A stretch of DNA of 64,000 nt from Pseudoalteromonas haloplanktis ATCC 14393 (GCF_000238355.1 NZ_AHCA01000003.1:124001-188000), one strand, 5' to 3'. Numbered from the stretch's first letter, positions 18,687-28,830 are shown. Notes: generated by a model not told the origin, from the letters alone. Numbers and translations are program-made.

Positions 18687-19651
18687 CACCAATCTCCCAA
18701 AGATATCCATGCATTAGTGCCACCACTGTTTGCTCTAGGTACACTAAAAAAATCGATACCATTGATATTTTTTATAAATGGCATATTTGCACTTCTATAG
18801 CCATTTTCTTGAGAAACAAAAAGACCAGGCACTTCACCTCTTGCAAATGGAAGTGTTTCGCTATTTCCATGAGTGCCTGCTCCAGCTAACTGATAATCTC
18901 CAGTGCACAAAAGTATTGGGCAAAGCGCTCGAATCTCAGGTGTTGAACTTTGAATGCTTGATTGATTAACACTATGATTACCAAAATAACTGGATAAAAA
19001 TGAATTAGCTTTAGAGAGTGATGAATCTAACGAATACACATAACCTACTTGGCCAGAAAAAGAATCCCCTATAATATAATTTAAGCTACCATTCCATACT
19101 ACACTCCCATAATTAACTCTGCCAAAGAGTGTGACGAATCTTGCAGGGTCATCTCCATAAAATGACTTTATATCTCCCGCAAAAAACAAAATATGGCTGT
19201 AAGTACCAAAATAATTACGAGTTAAAGCGTCCTCAGGAAGAGCTATGAAATAAAAGGCAGTAGCTGACGCGATCACGATCCATTTATTTGCAGTATTAGT
19301 TCCGGAACTGCCAGCTCCTATTACAAAATATCCCCCCAGTCTTTGCTGCTCATCTTTAGATATATAATCCAATGCACACTGACAACGTATAGCCGTCATT
19401 GCATTGTTGTTAGATGCTGAGAACATCATTACTCCACCGGAACCACCATCTAATACATTGTTTTTAATAGCTAGTCTTGGTGTTTCCTCCGGTAATGATT
19501 CATCTTCAACCGTCCATCCAAGCGGTTGCTTTGAACCATAACCTGTAGTTAAACATTTTTTTATTACATCTAAATATTCAGCAGGCTTGCCGACTGTGAT
19601 TTGAGGTGCGCCGGGGTCATCCCAGCGATAAACTGTTACTGCTTGAGCCAT
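18686..19651 (-). CDS. Phage tail-region protein (321 aa), unknown
   Basis: Begins MAQAVTVYRWDDPGAPQ and contains Gly/Ser-rich loops and beta structure, typical of virion surface proteins. No enzyme motif was seen. It follows the 696-residue protein by 3 bases. I infer a distal tail or host-attachment component from position alone. Confidence 0.5.
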   Translation of the reverse strand: MAQAVTVYRWDDPGAPQITVGKPAEYLDVIKKCLTTGYGSKQPLGWTVEDESLPEETPRLAIKNNVLDGGSGGVMMFSASNNNAMTAIRCQCALDYISKDEQQRLGGYFVIGAGSSGTNTANKWIVIASATAFYFIALPEDALTRNYFGTYSHILFFAGDIKSFYGDDPARFVTLFGRVNYGSVVWNGSLNYIIGDSFSGQVGYVYSLDSSLSKANSFLSSYFGNHSVNQSSIQSSTPEIRALCPILLCTGDYQLAGAGTHGNSETLPFARGEVPGLFVSQENGYRSANMPFIKNINGIDFFSVPRANSGGTNAWISLGDW

Positions 19652-19654
19652 AAC

Positions 19655-21745
19655 TTAATCCTTATTTCCACGAAAACTTAAAGTTGAATTATCACGCACT
19701 ATTTCAGAGTGGCCGGGGGATACTGAGCGTGTAACCATTGTTGGTTTACTTGCCGCTAGAGTCTCGAATAAAAACGCTTCACCGGGGTTTAAACCTGCGC
19801 CAAACGCCTCTTTGCGTAATATGAAATACGGTGCGCCTGCAAAGCTGTTTATCGGCGCACAGTCATTTAGCGTATCGCCGCTGTAAATGTTACCGACTGA
19901 TTCACCGATCACGTTATACGCAGTGGTTGACGTAAACACGATTGCCCAACGCTGGGCTATTGCGCCAATGTTTGTAAGCTCTATTGGGTATTGCGTGGTA
20001 TTGATTGCACTTGATGCAGCCGCGCCAGTATCACCAAAATTGTTTTGCCAAGCTGCAAGGGTGCGTTCGTCTTTAGTTTGAGCTTGAAAGTCACCTAGCA
20101 CTTGCACACTGCTAACCGTTGCGCCAGCTGGATAAGCACGGCTAAGTGGTGTTAATAGGCTTAATGTGTTGCTGTTGATTGCGTCAATCAATGCAAGCTC
20201 TGACTGAATTGCAGTGATAATAAACGGCGGTGAAAATGCGCTTATACCTGCGTTGATAGTTATATCACCCGTTACAGCATCGTAGCTGTAATTGTCATCA
20301 GTCACAGACCATAAACTTGCACCTAAGCTGTCAACAATATCGATAAAATCAGCATCGGCTAAAACAGTAATCGTTTGGCCGCTTGTAAGAGTTGCAGCGA
20401 CTGTGCGTTCCCGATTCTGAACACTAACAGGATTAAACTCATGGAATATACTCACAGTGCCGTTGTTTGGTAGTGTTGAGGTATCAAAACCGCCCGGTGG
20501 TGCTGGTACTGTGGTTACTTCAATCTCGTTATAATCGTAGCTTATTGACGCGGGTTTTACTGGCTCGCTAAATGTTAAATCAACATAGCCGGTTCCGCTT
20601 ACTGTACCAGTGCAATTAGTGCCGGTGATATTGCCGCTTAGATCGCTAGATGCTGAGAACGTAGCGCCTGCTACAGTTTCAAACGTAATATAAACTGAGT
20701 CACGCGAAAAAGATGAAGACGGTAACTGCCAGTTCTTTTTAGTTATTGACGGGGTGCTTAAACCAATTGTAACACCTAAGTTTTCTTCGACTGTGCCATT
20801 ATAATCGACACCATCAACATCAGTGATTACACCTGTGTCATAATCAATGGTCGCAAAGATATAGCCGTTTGCTATAAACCGCCCCTGTAAATCATCTTTG
20901 TATACACTGTTTTCACCCACTTTTTTAAGTCGTGAATAGCCCGGTAATACACGTTCACCAGCAGATAAGTTAACAGTGTTGCCATCCGTAAACGAGTGAA
21001 AACGATAGTCTTCATTTGATAAGTAAAACAGTGTGAAATATTGACCTTCTGAAACCCAAACCCGCTGCTGGTTACTAATAACTCCATTCTCAATTATTAA
21101 CTGGTGCTGCTCTAGTTTAAATGTGTAAACCCCATAACGCCCGGTTAAATCCGTTGTGTAACGTTGGTACTCAGCATAAAAAACCGGGTTTGAAAGTAGT
21201 AAATCTGGCAGCTCTATGTTTACGTCATTTATCAGTCCGTAGCTTAAAATCCGATGTTCTCTAAGCGCTGAGCTATTGCTTGGTTTTAAACCTATTTTTG
21301 AGTTTACGGTAGTAATGCTTGGCGTTAACGTACGTGTGATTGACTCTACTGTTAGCTCTTTGCCTTGTGCGGCAACTGCACCAGTTATTAAGCTAGTGCC
21401 GTGAAATTTAGTGCTAGCAAGCCCCAAGTACGGCAGCATTTCTGCAACTGTGTCGGTGTCTTTTAGGTCTTTAGCTTCAACTAGCAGCACGTTTACAAGC
21501 GTGTCATCTGGCTGATCACTTAGAAATATATGCGCATCTTGCAAGCGGCTTGAATCGTCTGTGCTAAGCGCTGGGTATAATTTGACGAGATCAAATGATG
21601 AACGGGCATGGTCAATGTCACTGATTGAGCTAAACACATCGTTAAGTTGACCGCTGACAATTGCATTGCTGGTGCGGTGACCGCCTGCATGCAACTCATT
21701 GCCAATGCGTTGCGGTTTGAATATTTTTAAATCGGTTCTTTTCAT
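19655..21745 (-). CDS. Large virion protein, tail tip/fibre candidate (696 aa)
   Basis: A long beta-rich protein with repeated Thr/Ser/Asp-rich segments. The N-terminus (residues 1-50) is basic and His-rich (MKRTDLKIFKPQRIG). The middle (about 370-420) contains a repeated-strand region like Ig-type or fibre modules. No catalytic motif. It lies two genes after the tape measure, the position of tail tip or host-recognition proteins. Confidence 0.5.
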   Translation of the reverse strand: MKRTDLKIFKPQRIGNELHAGGHRTSNAIVSGQLNDVFSSISDIDHARSSFDLVKLYPALSTDDSSRLQDAHIFLSDQPDDTLVNVLLVEAKDLKDTDTVAEMLPYLGLASTKFHGTSLITGAVAAQGKELTVESITRTLTPSITTVNSKIGLKPSNSSALREHRILSYGLINDVNIELPDLLLSNPVFYAEYQRYTTDLTGRYGVYTFKLEQHQLIIENGVISNQQRVWVSEGQYFTLFYLSNEDYRFHSFTDGNTVNLSAGERVLPGYSRLKKVGENSVYKDDLQGRFIANGYIFATIDYDTGVITDVDGVDYNGTVEENLGVTIGLSTPSITKKNWQLPSSSFSRDSVYITFETVAGATFSASSDLSGNITGTNCTGTVSGTGYVDLTFSEPVKPASISYDYNEIEVTTVPAPPGGFDTSTLPNNGTVSIFHEFNPVSVQNRERTVAATLTSGQTITVLADADFIDIVDSLGASLWSVTDDNYSYDAVTGDITINAGISAFSPPFIITAIQSELALIDAINSNTLSLLTPLSRAYPAGATVSSVQVLGDFQAQTKDERTLAAWQNNFGDTGAAASSAINTTQYPIELTNIGAIAQRWAIVFTSTTAYNVIGESVGNIYSGDTLNDCAPINSFAGAPYFILRKEAFGAGLNPGEAFLFETLAASKPTMVTRSVSPGHSEIVRDNSTLSFRGNKD

Positions 21746-21755
21746 TATCGGACCT

Positions 21756-22118
21756 TTAAACAGTTTTTAAACGTAAATTTATATTTTGAAAGTGTGTAGG
21801 TGCTGAGTCTGAAAAGTGCGTATGCGGCACGGCTTCAACAGCTTTTTGACTGTGGTCCCACACAACATTAAATACCGTGCCGCGTATGGTTATTTCAAAC
21901 GCGGTAAGGGTTGTTTGTGCATGCTCATGCAATGGTGTAAATACGCTGGCGTCTTCAAAATCACTGTATAAATAGATTGGGCGGCCTGCGGGTATCGGTG
22001 TTTTTTCAATATGCTGCGCGCCGTTTAACGCACGTTCGGTTTGCTCGGCTACTGGCAAGTAATCAAACTCATTAAGCCAAATAAAGTTATCCAGGCTTTG
22101 TGCATTTATTACGATCAT
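21756..22118 (-). CDS. Small tail protein downstream of tape measure (120 aa)
   Basis: Soluble, beta-rich, His-rich C-terminal half (VPHTHFSDSAPTHFQN). The start overlaps the tape-measure stop by 4 bases (ATGA), so translation is coupled. In siphophages the gene right after the tape measure is usually distal tail or a minor tail protein; that is inferred from position. Confidence 0.5.
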   Translation of the reverse strand: MIVINAQSLDNFIWLNEFDYLPVAEQTERALNGAQHIEKTPIPAGRPIYLYSDFEDASVFTPLHEHAQTTLTAFEITIRGTVFNVVWDHSQKAVEAVPHTHFSDSAPTHFQNINLRLKTV

Positions 22119-25100
22119 TGGGTGTTACTCAACTGTTCAAGTTTTTGTAAAAATTGCTCTTCAAACTGAGCTAATAAACTGGCCGATTGGCCGCCTGGCA
22201 AAGCAAGCTCTAACCTGACTGTTTTGCCATTGCTCGGCTGTTGGTTTTTAAGTACGGTTATCAATTCACGTACAGCAGTTGTAAGGCTGTTTAAATCGCC
22301 GTTAGATGCTTTATTACTGGGCGTATAATTGTTTGTAGGCGGCGTATAGCTTGGCGTTGGTGCAGGCGTATAAGACTGCACTTGCTCAACGGCTTTTTGA
22401 GTGGTGCTTTGCGCTTTTATCGCTTGCTGTTGTGCGCTAATGGCTGCGTTTAATGTGCTCTTTTGCTCACGCGTTAGGTATGTAAGCTGCTTATTGATTT
22501 TATTGTATAACTCAGTCAGCGCCTTGCTACTGCTGGCATTATCAATTTGGCCGCTAAATTTACTAAATTGCGCATTTTTAGTATCTGCATAAGCGCGGCG
22601 TTCGCGCTCTTCGTTGATTTCTTTTGAGTCTAAATCGTATGCACTACGTCCGTGCTTTTCTTGATAATCGACTACATCACTTACGCTTGCACGTTGCGAT
22701 TGATTGTAACTATTTACACTGCTCGCAGCGCGATTTGCTGAGGCAGCAACACGTTCTAATTCTTCTTTTTGCTCACGTAATGATTTAGAGGCTGATTCAT
22801 TCGCTTTAACTTGATCATTAGTGGCTTGCGTGCCTGCTCGGGTTGATGCCGTTGCGGCATCTTGTGCGCCTTTAAAGTCACCAAGTAGGTTATTTACTAC
22901 GCTTAATACATCGCCTAAGCGCTGTTTTTCATAGTTGTATTGCTGTGCTGTTAAATTGCCTGCTTGATAGCGATCATTTAAGCGCTCAAGTTCATCTGTT
23001 AAGCGGCTATGTTCGCGCTGTAATTCACCTAAGCTTGCCAGCTCTATCTGCTGTACGCGTGTTAAGTCGTTAGTTTGGTCTGATAAGCGCTGCTGTTGAA
23101 TGGTCAACGCGGCTTGCGCTTGGGCTTTTTGCTCAGCGGTGGCCGTGCTGCTCGCCATTACTTGCTGATTGGTTTTTATTGCGTCGCGGGTTTGCTCTAA
23201 CTCGCGAGCAAAGCGGTTCACTGCATCGCTGTTTGTGTCAGTTACAGGCTTTAAGGCATTTGCTTTTTCAATGAGTTTATCGAGCTCTTTCGTTAATCCA
23301 AGCGCAGCAGCGGCGGCTTGTATGCTTGAGGGCACGGTTTGATCTGTTGCGTCAGCGGCAGCAATGGCAGCTTCGGCCCACTTTAAATATGCCTGGCGTT
23401 GTACGGCTAATGGCTGCTCGGATTCTTGCATTAGTTCATACGCTGCGCGTAATTTATTAGCGGTATCATCTAAGGCTTTAACCGACGTTAAGCCTAATTC
23501 TGCATAAGCTTTTTCTACATCACCCGCGAATATTTTTTGACGCTCGAGTAATGCGCCGTGTTCTTCAAACTTTACTTTTAGCGCATCTAAAATGGCTAAC
23601 TGGCCCTGGTACTGCTCACCAGCGCCAGCAATTGCAACACGGGCTGATTCTATGCTTTGAATAAAGCCATCAACGCCGACTTTTACACCATCTAAGCTTG
23701 TGGCCTGCTGCTCTAATGATTGAATGGTTTTAAGGGCTTCGGGGAGTGATAGCGTAAGCAGTTCTTGGCGCTGGCGCTCTGCCTCTATTGCAGCGGCAGT
23801 GGATTCGGCTAATTTACGTTGTTGGTATTCTAGGTTTACATAGCGCTGTGTTGCTTCGTCCCAAACAAGTTTACCGTTTTCAATCAATGCGTCTAATTCG
23901 GCTGAATTACGGATGATCAAACCCGTTGAGTTAGACAGCATTTGCAATTCATCGGCTAGAGCTTTGGCTTGTATTGCACTGGCTTGTTGCGACTTTCTGA
24001 GTGACTCCTCAGCAACCAGTAAATCTTTATACAGTAGACCAACGTCGATTAACTCGGTAATTAACCAGGTGTATAAGCCCGCTTTACCTACGGCTTTGAG
24101 CGCAGTACTCCATTTAGCTGCTGCAATACCTGCGGCGTTAGTTGCCACGGTGGTAGAGCCAATAGCTGCGGTGTAGGTTCTTAGTGATGCAATGGCCGTG
24201 GTTGCACCGCTGATCACACTGCTAAAATAGTTCCCTACCTTAAGCGCCAGCCATACTTTAGCGACAGTGGCGATTTCTTCGCGGTATTCATAAAGCGTGG
24301 CAGCTGCACCTTTAATTGCATTACCTGTGCTTACGATTGTGTCGCTAATTTTTTGCGCCCATTCTTGCAAGCGGCCATCCTTCGCCATTGCTGCAAATTC
24401 AGTATTAAGCGCGGTAATATTGGCTTTTAACCAATCCATAGCGCCGCTTTGCGCTATAAGGTTATAAAACTGCTCCATGTTGTCTTTAGCGTTTGACACT
24501 TGCCCGCTAAAGAGCGCCATTTGTGCAGCAGCAGAGCCTGCACTTGCACGGCCCATTTCATCTATTAAGCCTTTAATTACATCACGGCCCAACTTACCTG
24601 CGCTTGATAGCTTTTGCAGCTCAACGGTGTTTTTACCTGTGACTTTTTCAAGTAGATCCCAAACAGGTATACCGCGCTCCACCATTTGTAGGATTTCTTC
24701 GCCTTGGAGCTTTTGTTTTGCCCACGCTTGCCCGAGTGCAAGGCTGATACCTTCAACCTCTTGAAACCCGCCGCCGAGTGTTAATGCTTGGTCGGTAATG
24801 GCCTGCATGGTGCCATCCATCGGATCAAGGCCGAACGCTTTTAGTTTTACAAACGCCTGGCTTACTTCGCCCATTTGTAGCGGGGTGTTTTTAGTAAATT
24901 CTTTTACCCATGCAGTGGCTTTTTCACCGCCCGCAATGCCGCCCATAAGCGCTTGCATTTGCACGCCGAGCTTTTCAAATTTATCACCGGTGGTAAATAC
25001 TTGGCTTACGGCTTGGGCTACCCGATCAAACCCAACATAAGCGGCGGCCAGTGCAGTTACTTTACCAATTACACCGTCTAAGCTTTGTGCTTGAGCGCGT

Positions 25101-25687
25101 TGGGCTGTGGTGCCAGTGCGCAGCTCATTACTGAACTTATCGACAGAGCGGCCAGATTTATCAAACTGGGCTGCTAAGTCACGTTTGGCCGCACGTAGGT
25201 TATTAGTATCAACATCAGAGCGTTTAAGGGCTGTTTGTAATGCTGCATGCTTACTTGTTTGCTGTGTAAGCTCGGTGCGCATTTGGGTTAAATCTTTTTC
25301 TGCGGCTTCTAATGAGCGCGCGAGTTGCACAAATGGCTTATCAGTGTTTTTAGCTTCGGTTTGTAATTGTTCAAGTGCGTGAGCGGCAGCCGCTGTGGCT
25401 ATTTCTTGTTGTTCTAATTTTTGTTTTGACTGCTCAAATGCACGTATTAGATCAGCTTGATTAGCTAATCCGTCTAATTCGTTGGCAAGCTTGCCAGCGG
25501 TTTGGCTGGTTTTCTTGGCGCTGTTATCGGTTTGGTCTAGTGATTCACTGAGTTTATCAGCAGCAGGATTAGCAGCATCGGCGCTTTGCTCAATGTTGCG
25601 CAGCTCTTGAACCAGTTGCTCAATATTTTGCTTGCCAGTTGCCTCTGCAACAACGCGTAGGGCTAGTTCGAGGGTTTTATTTGCCAT
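22115..25687 (-). CDS. Tail tape measure protein
   Basis: 1190 residues, the longest phage gene. The N-terminal 200 residues and much of the C-terminal half are coiled coil. A tape-measure core domain lies around residues 225-390 (for example GEKATAWVKEF, ALGQAWAKQKLQGEEILQM, IPVWDLLEKVTG). A hydrophobic Ala/Thr-rich segment follows near 480-560. The protein sets tail length and is ejected with the DNA. Its length implies a long tail. Confidence 0.9.
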   Translation of the reverse strand: MANKTLELALRVVAEATGKQNIEQLVQELRNIEQSADAANPAADKLSESLDQTDNSAKKTSQTAGKLANELDGLANQADLIRAFEQSKQKLEQQEIATAAAAHALEQLQTEAKNTDKPFVQLARSLEAAEKDLTQMRTELTQQTSKHAALQTALKRSDVDTNNLRAAKRDLAAQFDKSGRSVDKFSNELRTGTTAQRAQAQSLDGVIGKVTALAAAYVGFDRVAQAVSQVFTTGDKFEKLGVQMQALMGGIAGGEKATAWVKEFTKNTPLQMGEVSQAFVKLKAFGLDPMDGTMQAITDQALTLGGGFQEVEGISLALGQAWAKQKLQGEEILQMVERGIPVWDLLEKVTGKNTVELQKLSSAGKLGRDVIKGLIDEMGRASAGSAAAQMALFSGQVSNAKDNMEQFYNLIAQSGAMDWLKANITALNTEFAAMAKDGRLQEWAQKISDTIVSTGNAIKGAAATLYEYREEIATVAKVWLALKVGNYFSSVISGATTAIASLRTYTAAIGSTTVATNAAGIAAAKWSTALKAVGKAGLYTWLITELIDVGLLYKDLLVAEESLRKSQQASAIQAKALADELQMLSNSTGLIIRNSAELDALIENGKLVWDEATQRYVNLEYQQRKLAESTAAAIEAERQRQELLTLSLPEALKTIQSLEQQATSLDGVKVGVDGFIQSIESARVAIAGAGEQYQGQLAILDALKVKFEEHGALLERQKIFAGDVEKAYAELGLTSVKALDDTANKLRAAYELMQESEQPLAVQRQAYLKWAEAAIAAADATDQTVPSSIQAAAAALGLTKELDKLIEKANALKPVTDTNSDAVNRFARELEQTRDAIKTNQQVMASSTATAEQKAQAQAALTIQQQRLSDQTNDLTRVQQIELASLGELQREHSRLTDELERLNDRYQAGNLTAQQYNYEKQRLGDVLSVVNNLLGDFKGAQDAATASTRAGTQATNDQVKANESASKSLREQKEELERVAASANRAASSVNSYNQSQRASVSDVVDYQEKHGRSAYDLDSKEINEERERRAYADTKNAQFSKFSGQIDNASSSKALTELYNKINKQLTYLTREQKSTLNAAISAQQQAIKAQSTTQKAVEQVQSYTPAPTPSYTPPTNNYTPSNKASNGDLNSLTTAVRELITVLKNQQPSNGKTVRLELALPGGQSASLLAQFEEQFLQKLEQLSNTQ

Positions 25688-25726
25688 GGGTTAACTCAGT
25701 TTTAAACAGTGTTTAAATGGGGAATA

Positions 25727-25749
25727 AAAAGGCTCGGGCTGAGCCTTTT
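25727..25749 (-). terminator. Hairpin between tail tube and tape-measure genes
   Basis: AAAAGGCTC, loop GGGCT, GAGCCTTTT, located 16 bases past the tail tube stop. It would reduce expression of the tape measure relative to the abundant tube protein. Confidence 0.65.
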
Positions 25750-25765
25750 GGTACGAGGTAATTAA

Positions 25766-26515
25766 TTAAGCGTCTAGCTCGTCAATGTAGAATGGTTCGT
25801 CTTTGCCATTTACAAGCTTTGCTGTGCCTTCAAGTGCTGCACTGACAAACTCACTGCCGGCTAAATCAAGCTCCTTCGTAGGCATCATAGAAGTGTCGTA
25901 AATTTCAAAGTTAACTTGCTTACCATTTGCTAAGTTAGTCCCTTCGCCAAAAATACGTAAACGTGTTTGTGACTTAGTACCGCCTTTTATACGTTTGCCG
26001 GTGCGGGCGTTATAACTGCCCGTAATGGTAATGCTGCCACCAGCGGCAAGCGAGCCACCCTTGATTGAACGGATCATGCCAAGGGCATAATTAAACTCGT
26101 AATCAACGCCCGCGACTTTATTTTCAGTGGCTTGCTTAACAACTACGTCATCAGTAAAGTTTTGACCAGGTACAACAACCCACGATTGATTATCAGGCAA
26201 TATCACTGTTTCATCCGTTAACGTGCCCGCTGCATCGTTGATAGCCGCAACTTCACCCATCAATGCTAAAGCAACCATTTCCGCTGGTTGATCATCAAAC
26301 TCCCATGTAATGGCCGCTGGCTTAGCGATTTTTACATCATCCAGGGCTTGGCCCTTACTGGCCTTTTTATTTGATGTACGGACTACTGAATCCGCCTCAG
26401 TTTTAATACCGAGCTTAGTGGTGTTAATTGGGCCAAATATTTGGCCTGTGCTTACGCCTTGTTCGTTTAAGCGATCAACAAAAATATTGCCCGCTAATAA
26501 AATACCGTCGCTCAT
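25766..26515 (-). CDS. Major tail tube protein
   Basis: 249 residues, beta-rich, with the tube-protein order: N-terminal GILLAGNIFVDRL, an inner module (ITWEFDDQPAEMVALALMGE) and a C-terminal hydrophobic module (KELDLAGSEFVSAALEGTAKL). Position just before the tape measure and size fit the tail tube. No sheath gene is next to it, unlike Mu (L then M). Confidence 0.75.
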   Translation of the reverse strand: MSDGILLAGNIFVDRLNEQGVSTGQIFGPINTTKLGIKTEADSVVRTSNKKASKGQALDDVKIAKPAAITWEFDDQPAEMVALALMGEVAAINDAAGTLTDETVILPDNQSWVVVPGQNFTDDVVVKQATENKVAGVDYEFNYALGMIRSIKGGSLAAGGSITITGSYNARTGKRIKGGTKSQTRLRIFGEGTNLANGKQVNFEIYDTSMMPTKELDLAGSEFVSAALEGTAKLVNGKDEPFYIDELDA

Positions 26516-26516
26516 A

Positions 26517-26936
26517 TTAAAGCGCTCCTTTAAGTCTCATTTGACAAGTAAAAGCCAGCGGGTAATACGCATGGCCTTTGGTGAATTGGGGTTTAGCTGG
26601 GGTGTTTACTCTAAGCCACGGCCCAGTGCCGTTAAGCACTTTGCCCGCCATAGCACGAATAATGTTTGTTAGGTGCTCACCTGCGTTTGTGTCTTGCTTA
26701 CGCACTACCAGTACAACAATCCATGTTTGAGTTAACTGCATTAAATAACCGGCGTTTTTACTCTCCGGTAAGTTATCGCCGTAGTACATAAGGTGAATGC
26801 TGGGGGTTGTTTGTCGGTCTTCTTTTACGTCAGCTAACTCGTCGCTTAAGTAAACACGCTTAATACCTGGAACTTGTTCAAGTGCCTGTTTAAGTGGGGT
26901 TTGAGCGGCAAAATAGTCGGTGGTAATTTCAAACAT
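26517..26936 (-). CDS. Tail terminator/gp37-like phage protein (DUF1834 type)
   Basis: 139 residues. The N-terminal half (FAAQTPLKQALEQVPGIKRVYLS) and the central strands (TQTWIVVLVVRKQDT) resemble the small tail-completion proteins that follow gp36 in Mu-like phages. The start overlaps the gp36-like stop by one base. Expected to cap the tail end or join head and tail. Confidence 0.65.
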   Translation of the reverse strand: MFEITTDYFAAQTPLKQALEQVPGIKRVYLSDELADVKEDRQTTPSIHLMYYGDNLPESKNAGYLMQLTQTWIVVLVVRKQDTNAGEHLTNIIRAMAGKVLNGTGPWLRVNTPAKPQFTKGHAYYPLAFTCQMRLKGAL

Positions 26937-27364
26937 TAAATAAACCCCTTTGACTTTTCACGTGAAAACACGGTTCCTGCGCTTTGTATGGTGGCGGTGT
27001 CTTGCACTTTGGCGTCTTGCCCCAGAGCATCAACACCTATACTTAGCTCGCCTTTGGCTACTGACATTAAAAATTTAATTGCATCCTTGTAACGGGTTTC
27101 TACATGCTCAGGTACATCATTTGTGCCGAGCTTATAGCGAGCAATATCACAACAAAACTGCTCAAGTAGATTAGGAACGGTGACAAGCGGTAGCTCATAA
27201 CGCCCAGCTAAATAGCCGTTAATCACGTCGCTTGCATCGTTTATAGCCTGCTCAATAACTGCGGTATTAATCACATCATCGGGGGCGTCGTCGCGCTCAC
27301 TTAAATAAATAAGATCACGCTCACCAAAACGTTGTTGCATTGCGGTTATTGTTGCGTAAGCCAT
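26936..27364 (-). CDS. Mu gp36-like protein (DUF1320), head-tail connector
   Basis: 142 residues beginning MAYATITAMQQRFGERDLI, then the family pattern of an N-terminal helical domain (AINDASDVINGYLAGRY, LEQFCCDIARYKL). These proteins resemble gp6-type connector proteins. Position after gp35 and before gp37 is as in Mu. Confidence 0.85.
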   Translation of the reverse strand: MAYATITAMQQRFGERDLIYLSERDDAPDDVINTAVIEQAINDASDVINGYLAGRYELPLVTVPNLLEQFCCDIARYKLGTNDVPEHVETRYKDAIKFLMSVAKGELSIGVDALGQDAKVQDTATIQSAGTVFSREKSKGFI

Positions 27365-27847
27365 TTACGCGCCCTCGCCTGCTTTAGCTGCTTCTTGTAG
27401 CCATTGCCACGCTAAATCACGAGTAAGCGCAGGTACTTTAACTTTAATTACTTCGCCTTCGGTTTCGCCTGGCGTTTCATAAGCGACCTGAGCACAACTA
27501 GGTTGCTCTGCAAATTGTGCATCAATCATTAGCGCAATAACTGGCTGTAGCTCAATTGGGGCTTGAGTGTAATCAACGTTTGTATAGAGCAAAGGGTTGT
27601 CTAAATCTGCACCCAGGTTATTTGCGTCCAGCTGTGATTGCGGCGTAGTACTCGCATCGAGCGGTATAGCTTGCACCGATAAGCGTGGATCATTTTCAAT
27701 TGCATCAAGCTGCTCTTGGTCAAGACCATCTGCGGGGATTTCATTTTTACCTTGGTTGAAACTGAGTCCAGCTCGGCGGTAGCCTGTTGGCTGCATGCAA
27801 CTGACAATAACAGCAGAGATAAGGCTGAGTTTAAGCGTTTTAGCCAT
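27365..27847 (-). CDS. Mu gp35-like protein (HI1506 family)
   Basis: 160 residues. The segment GYRRAGLSFNQGKNEIPA followed by LDAIENDPRLSV (about residues 22-57) is the hallmark of FluMu gp35/HI1506-type proteins. Role unknown, part of the head-completion block. GGAG is present; a start 23 bases upstream in another frame (27870) is not used. Confidence 0.8.
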   Translation of the reverse strand: MAKTLKLSLISAVIVSCMQPTGYRRAGLSFNQGKNEIPADGLDQEQLDAIENDPRLSVQAIPLDASTTPQSQLDANNLGADLDNPLLYTNVDYTQAPIELQPVIALMIDAQFAEQPSCAQVAYETPGETEGEVIKVKVPALTRDLAWQWLQEAAKAGEGA

Positions 27848-27871
27848 TTCATTATTACTCCTGGTTTCAAA

Positions 27872-27895
27872 GTATGGGGCTATAACGCCCCGTAC
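27872..27895. repeat. Hairpin between capsid and gp35 genes
   Basis: GTATGGGGC and GCCCCGTAC form a 9-bp stem (one wobble pair) around a 6-base loop, in the 74-base gap after the capsid gene. It lacks a clear T tract. It may attenuate transcription or stabilise the capsid mRNA. Confidence 0.45.
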
Positions 27896-27921
27896 TTATT
27901 AGGGTTTAACTATTGATGGGA

Positions 27922-28830
27922 TTAAAGGTAATCAGCAACTAATAACTCTAAACGGCCTTTAAGTTCGTTTGAGCTGTTTGAGTCAAGCTCACGCTCTAAC
28001 ATACGTGTAGCTAGCTTTTCCATGCTGGCAGGGACAACTAACATGGTTGACTTAATACCGAGCTTACGGCCACCGTCAGCTGTAAAACTGCGCATTTTTT
28101 CAATGCTGTCCCATAAATTATCTGCCGTTAGCGCACGCTTATTAGCAAAGGCAAGCTGCCAAAAACCAAACCCTGCGGCATCACGGCAATCAACGCCGTA
28201 ACGGTACTGTTTAGAAGTAAATACCGCCTCGTCATCAACTTTGGTCATAGCTAGTAATTGTGGTTTTTTACGTTCTTGAAAAATAATCGGCTTAAGGGCT
28301 TTTGAGGTGTCTAGCACAAACCACGGCTCCCCCTCGTAAGCAACATCTTCGGCCATATTCGCTGTTGATACTGCTGCGCCAGTGCCGTCGGCATTTGGTG
28401 CTACTGGGTGGTCAGTATCAAAAAAGTTTTGCCCGTCGTAGCACAAAGTTGTAAAACCCGCTGCGAGTAATTCAAAACACATTTCATCCGGGTGAATTGC
28501 CGCAGCGCTGCCCATTTCTTTAAAAATTGGGGAATACACGCCTAGGTTATCGTCTTCAATATCGTTGCGGTCTACGCCTACTGTTGACTCGTAATCGTCA
28601 TTGGTAATGGTATAAGCGTGCGCTTTCATGCTTTGAATATTACGATCACCCACCCATTTAGCCAGGCTTGGGAACTTGCCTAACCAGCCGTAGGTATTAC
28701 TGGCCGAGGTTGATTTAATTACACTGGCAATTTTTGTAAATTGCGGTGTAGCTTCTGATTTACCTGCTTCAAACTCGGTTTTAAAACCAGTAAATAAAGC
28801 GGTTAATAATGCGGGGGTCACTAAAGCCAT
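27922..28830 (-). CDS. T: Major capsid protein, Mu gpT-like
   Basis: 302 residues matching the Mu head subunit family (Mu gpT, 305). Features include the N-terminal ALLTALFTGFKTEFEAG and YGWLGKFPSLAKWVGDR at about residues 47-63, plus NFFDTDHPV near the middle. HK97-like fold expected. The start overlaps the stop of gene I/Z by one base. Confidence 0.95.
   Translation of the reverse strand: MALVTPALLTALFTGFKTEFEAGKSEATPQFTKIASVIKSTSASNTYGWLGKFPSLAKWVGDRNIQSMKAHAYTITNDDYESTVGVDRNDIEDDNLGVYSPIFKEMGSAAAIHPDEMCFELLAAGFTTLCYDGQNFFDTDHPVAPNADGTGAAVSTANMAEDVAYEGEPWFVLDTSKALKPIIFQERKKPQLLAMTKVDDEAVFTSKQYRYGVDCRDAAGFGFWQLAFANKRALTADNLWDSIEKMRSFTADGGRKLGIKSTMLVVPASMEKLATRMLERELDSNSSNELKGRLELLVADYL

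Noticed and set aside
23913-25382. Several plus-strand frames of 80-95 residues opposite the tape measure gene
   Set aside because: Shadow frames of a long helical protein; none has a start signal.
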